Source of the DNA: CAKRHR01 sp964423195
GTDB taxonomy: Bacteria; Bacillota; Clostridia; Lachnospirales; Lachnospiraceae
NCBI GenBank assembly: GCA_964423195.1
Contig: CAYRDY010000098.1
Location: 1-7,335 of the forward strand
Direction of reading: 5' to 3'
DNA length: 7,335 bases
This document shows, piece after piece, positions 5,973-7,335 of the stretch. Position numbers and translations under genes: made by a program. The notes under the pieces are model-generated. The model worked only from the letters and a program-made list of their open reading frames with translations. It was not told the origin of the DNA and did no database searches. Positions within the stretch are counted from its first letter, which is position 1. The number at the start of each line of letters is the position of its first letter.

Positions 5973-6068
5973 ATTCGGAAAGCAAATGTATAGGATTGTC
6001 TGTCTGAGCCCGGAAAGCAAATGTATAGAATTGTTTGTCTGAACCCGGAATACAAGTTATACGAACTG
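5964..6068. repeat. Three 35-bp tandem repeats overlapping the 3' end of the peptidase gene
   Basis: Units at 5964-5998, 5999-6033 and 6034-6068 are each 35 bases. They share the pattern of TTTGTCTGA, a C/G-rich CCGGAA, then (A)GCAAATGTATA and a closing TTG or CTG. Unit 1 contains the last two codons and the stop of the peptidase gene (TTT GTC TGA), so units 2 and 3 repeat that gene end. Units 1 and 2 differ at few positions and unit 3 is more diverged. A partial fourth unit may start at 6069 (TTTATTGAATC). There are no spacers, so this is not a CRISPR array. Confidence 0.85.
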
Positions 6069-6090
6069 TTTATTGAATCAGAATTTGACT

Positions 6091-6122
6091 GCCCTCCGTG
6101 ATCGCGGAGGGCGGATTTTATT
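6091..6122 (+). terminator. Rho-independent terminator after the peptidase gene
   Basis: GCCCTCCG (6091-6098) pairs perfectly with CGGAGGGC (6105-6112) around a 6-base loop, followed by GGATTTTATT. The T run is on the + strand side, so it serves the peptidase gene. It overlaps the stop of the convergent nuclease-like gene on the - strand, for which no T run follows the stem. Confidence 0.8.
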
Positions 6123-7122
6123 CCATATTTTTGAGCGCTTCGATCTCAGACGGAGACAGACCACTCAACTCGGTAATCAAATCGAGCGGCATTGCTCTCG
6201 ACAGCATCTTTCTCGCTGTCTCCACCGCATTTTCCCTGCGACCCCTCTCTTCTCCGGACTTGTACCCAATTTCTCGACCGGCTTTCTCTCCGGACTTGTA
6301 CCCCTCATCTCTGACGTCCGCGAGCCACTCCTTCATTCCTGTACACATGTCAAATTCCTCCTCTTCCGTGCGATACTGTTTTTTCTTGTCAATAAGCCAC
6401 TGAGACTGAACCATCGATGCGATGAGGTCAAATGCCTGCTCAGATGTCTTGGTTAAAAATTCCTGATGCGTGTCAATGTATGACATCAGCGCCTTCTTGT
6501 CGTTCCTTATTTTCATCAGGTCGATCAGATTTCCTAAGCTGGTCTTGAAGCCATCCGTGCTGTCGATGTCATGAATGTCGATCAGATTCAGCTTGTAATT
6601 ATTTATCAGCTCCCTGGCAGACTGGTCTATCCCACTAAAATCTAGCATATCGTGCAGGTCCTTTGCTCTGTCCCAAGGCTTCTCGCCGTAATAAAAACAG
6701 ACAGTCACAACCGGAATCAGGCGGTCGTCGCTGCTGATGCCCGACGTAAAATCTTCTCTGCTAAGGTCCTTAGCTTTGCGGTGCTTGTCCCGTAGGGCAT
6801 TGACCTGTTTCTCATAATTGAGAACATCGTACTGCATTGACTTCAGAGGCATGATATTTAACAGATTGAGCTGCCCTTCAATGCCGACGATCAGACAGAA
6901 AAAGGTGTTGTTGACGCGCGTCAGCAAATCTCTGTATTTCTTGATGTGCGTGGTCTTTTCTTTCTTAGAATCCGTCAACGAGATTGACTCGGTTTCGGGC
7001 AACAGCTCGATCATATCCTCGGAAATGTCAACCCTGTTTTTGAAAATCAGTTGTTGAATAAAATCCGCCAGAATATCAGGCGTGGACAGATAATTATTCA
7101 TCGCGATATCCATTTTTCCCAT
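6118..7122 (-). CDS. YhgA/Rpn-type PD-(D/E)XK nuclease-like protein (transposase-related)
   Basis: 334 residues. The ATG at 7122 is preceded by AGGGGGG at 7136-7130 with 7-base spacing. The start MGKMDIAMNNYL and the block IEGQ...MPLKSMQYD (81-99) are typical of the Rpn/YhgA-like group abundant in Clostridia; Glu82 and Gln84 fit the E-x-Q/K part of a PD-(D/E)XK active site. Further blocks are DDRLIPVVTVCFYYGEKPWD (132-151) and KIRNDKK (204-210). The C-terminus has Gly-rich charged repeats (GYKSGEKAGREI, then GYKSGEERGRRE) and a helical end, LITELSGLSPSEIEALKNME. In E. coli, RpnA is a DNA endonuclease that promotes RecA-independent recombination; activity of this group in Clostridia is not shown by sequence alone. 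A second copy lies directly upstream, cut by the window edge. No transposon ends were seen. It is convergent with the peptidase gene and has no evident link to pilus function. Confidence 0.75.
   Translation of the reverse strand: MGKMDIAMNNYLSTPDILADFIQQLIFKNRVDISEDMIELLPETESISLTDSKKEKTTHIKKYRDLLTRVNNTFFCLIVGIEGQLNLLNIMPLKSMQYDVLNYEKQVNALRDKHRKAKDLSREDFTSGISSDDRLIPVVTVCFYYGEKPWDRAKDLHDMLDFSGIDQSARELINNYKLNLIDIHDIDSTDGFKTSLGNLIDLMKIRNDKKALMSYIDTHQEFLTKTSEQAFDLIASMVQSQWLIDKKKQYRTEEEEFDMCTGMKEWLADVRDEGYKSGEKAGREIGYKSGEERGRRENAVETARKMLSRAMPLDLITELSGLSPSEIEALKNME
6251..6303 (-). repeat. 36-bp internal repeat encoding the YKSGE blocks
   Basis: TCTCCGGACTTGTACCC occurs at 6251-6267 and again at 6287-6303, offset by 36 bases. 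It corresponds to a 12-residue repeat in the nuclease-like protein (Tyr275 and Tyr287 each start YKSGE). Such Gly-x-x-x-Gly-like repeats before the final helix are common in this family and probably vary in number. Confidence 0.7.
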
Positions 7123-7200
7123 AGAAATTCCCCCCTAGCAGTATTTTTTGATTTTAATTTCTCATCAGTCTTTCTCCTCGCCCATCAGCTGCCAGACTGC

Positions 7201-7236
7201 CTTTTGTCCCGCGTGCTGCTTTTGTCCCGCGTGCTG
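7201..7236. repeat. Perfect 18-bp tandem duplication between the two nuclease-like genes
   Basis: CTTTTGTCCCGCGTGCTG is present twice head to tail at 7201-7218 and 7219-7236. It lies in the 150-base intergenic region upstream of the 7122 start, where a - strand promoter would be expected, but no clear -35/-10 pair was found. Confidence 0.85.
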
Positions 7237-7250
7237 CACAGTCAGTTTTA

Positions 7251-7273
7251 GCCCGCGGGCCACACCGCGTGTG
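7251..7273. other. Adjacent palindrome and hairpin after the second nuclease-like gene
   Basis: GCCCGCGGGC (7251-7260) is a perfect 10-base palindrome. CACAC-CGC-GTGTG (7261-7273) is a 5-bp hairpin touching the stop codon of the partial gene at 7274. There is no T run on the - strand side beyond TAAAA, so terminator function is doubtful. Confidence 0.35.
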
Positions 7274-7335
7274 TTACCTATCCATATTTTTGAGCGCTTC
7301 GATCTCAGACGGAGACAGACCACTCAACTCGGTAA
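7274..7335 (-). CDS. Second YhgA/Rpn-type nuclease-like gene, C-terminal end only
   Basis: The last 19 codons and stop (7276-7274) of a gene that continues past the right edge. The protein ends TELSGLSPSEIEALKNMDR, the same as the end of the neighbouring gene except that ..ME is replaced by ..MDR. Bases 7281-7335 are identical over 55 positions to 6122-6176. This shows a paralogue directly upstream in the same orientation, with at least its 3' end recently duplicated or converted. Everything upstream is outside the window, so length and integrity are unknown. Confidence 0.75.
   Translation of the reverse strand, partial: TELSGLSPSEIEALKNMDR

Noticed and set aside
5660..6055. Minus-strand open frame across the peptidase 3' end and the 35-bp repeats
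   Set aside because: It is antisense to a gene with complete family motifs and ends in the tandem repeats; no ribosome binding site or recognisable protein.
5964..6091. CRISPR array
   Set aside because: The 35-bp units are directly adjacent with no spacers and drift progressively; no cas gene is present.
6073..6456. Plus-strand open frame over the terminator and the end of the nuclease-like gene
   Set aside because: It starts inside the terminator region and is the reverse complement of the conserved C-terminus of the minus-strand gene.
6118..7122. Insertion sequence carrying the nuclease-like gene
   Set aside because: No terminal inverted repeats or target-site duplication were found around the gene; the family name transposase is historical.

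Overview
The window looks like one scaffold from a Gram-positive gut-type Clostridia (Bacillota). That placement rests on the protein families (a CHAP-type wall-active protein, large type IV pilin-like proteins, a two-Cys-pair prepilin peptidase, YhgA/Rpn-like nucleases) and on strong AAGGAG ribosome binding sites. It is an inference, and no marker gene fixes a genus. No rRNA, tRNA or CRISPR array was seen.

Layout, left to right. (1) 1-1076: the 3' part of a secreted or surface protein with a divergent CHAP-like Cys/His domain, cut by the left edge. (2) 1077-1442: no gene; it holds a degenerate 24-bp tandem array with a 48-bp higher-order period. (3) 1443-4965: a tandem family of three type IV pilin-like genes on the + strand. 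Copy 1 is a decayed remnant with at least two frameshifts and a Glu5-to-Lys change. Copy 2 is full length but out of frame by one base at a run of seven G just before the prepilin cleavage site. Copy 3 is intact (453 aa). A 100-N gap between copies 2 and 3 is flanked by two identical 55-bp sequences, so the copy number is uncertain. (4) 5037-5072: a strong terminator closes the pilin block. (5) 5202-5972: an intact prepilin peptidase, which would process these pilins, followed by three 35-bp tandem repeats that copy the last codons of its gene, then a second terminator. (6) 6118-7122 (- strand): a YhgA/Rpn-type PD-(D/E)XK nuclease-like gene. The tail of a second near-identical copy lies at 7274-7335, cut by the right edge.

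The pilins and the peptidase form one functional unit: substrate and processing enzyme for a type IV pilus or pseudopilus. No assembly ATPase, platform protein or minor pilin is present, so those must lie elsewhere. The most interesting signal is the pilin family itself. The 5' ends, leader peptides and upstream elements are strongly conserved, the C-terminal domains have diverged, the copies differ in integrity, and a poly-G tract decides whether copy 2 is made. This suggests, without proving, phase or antigenic variation of a Gram-positive pilus by slippage or by gene conversion from silent copies. An assembly or sequencing error at the G tract is the main alternative.
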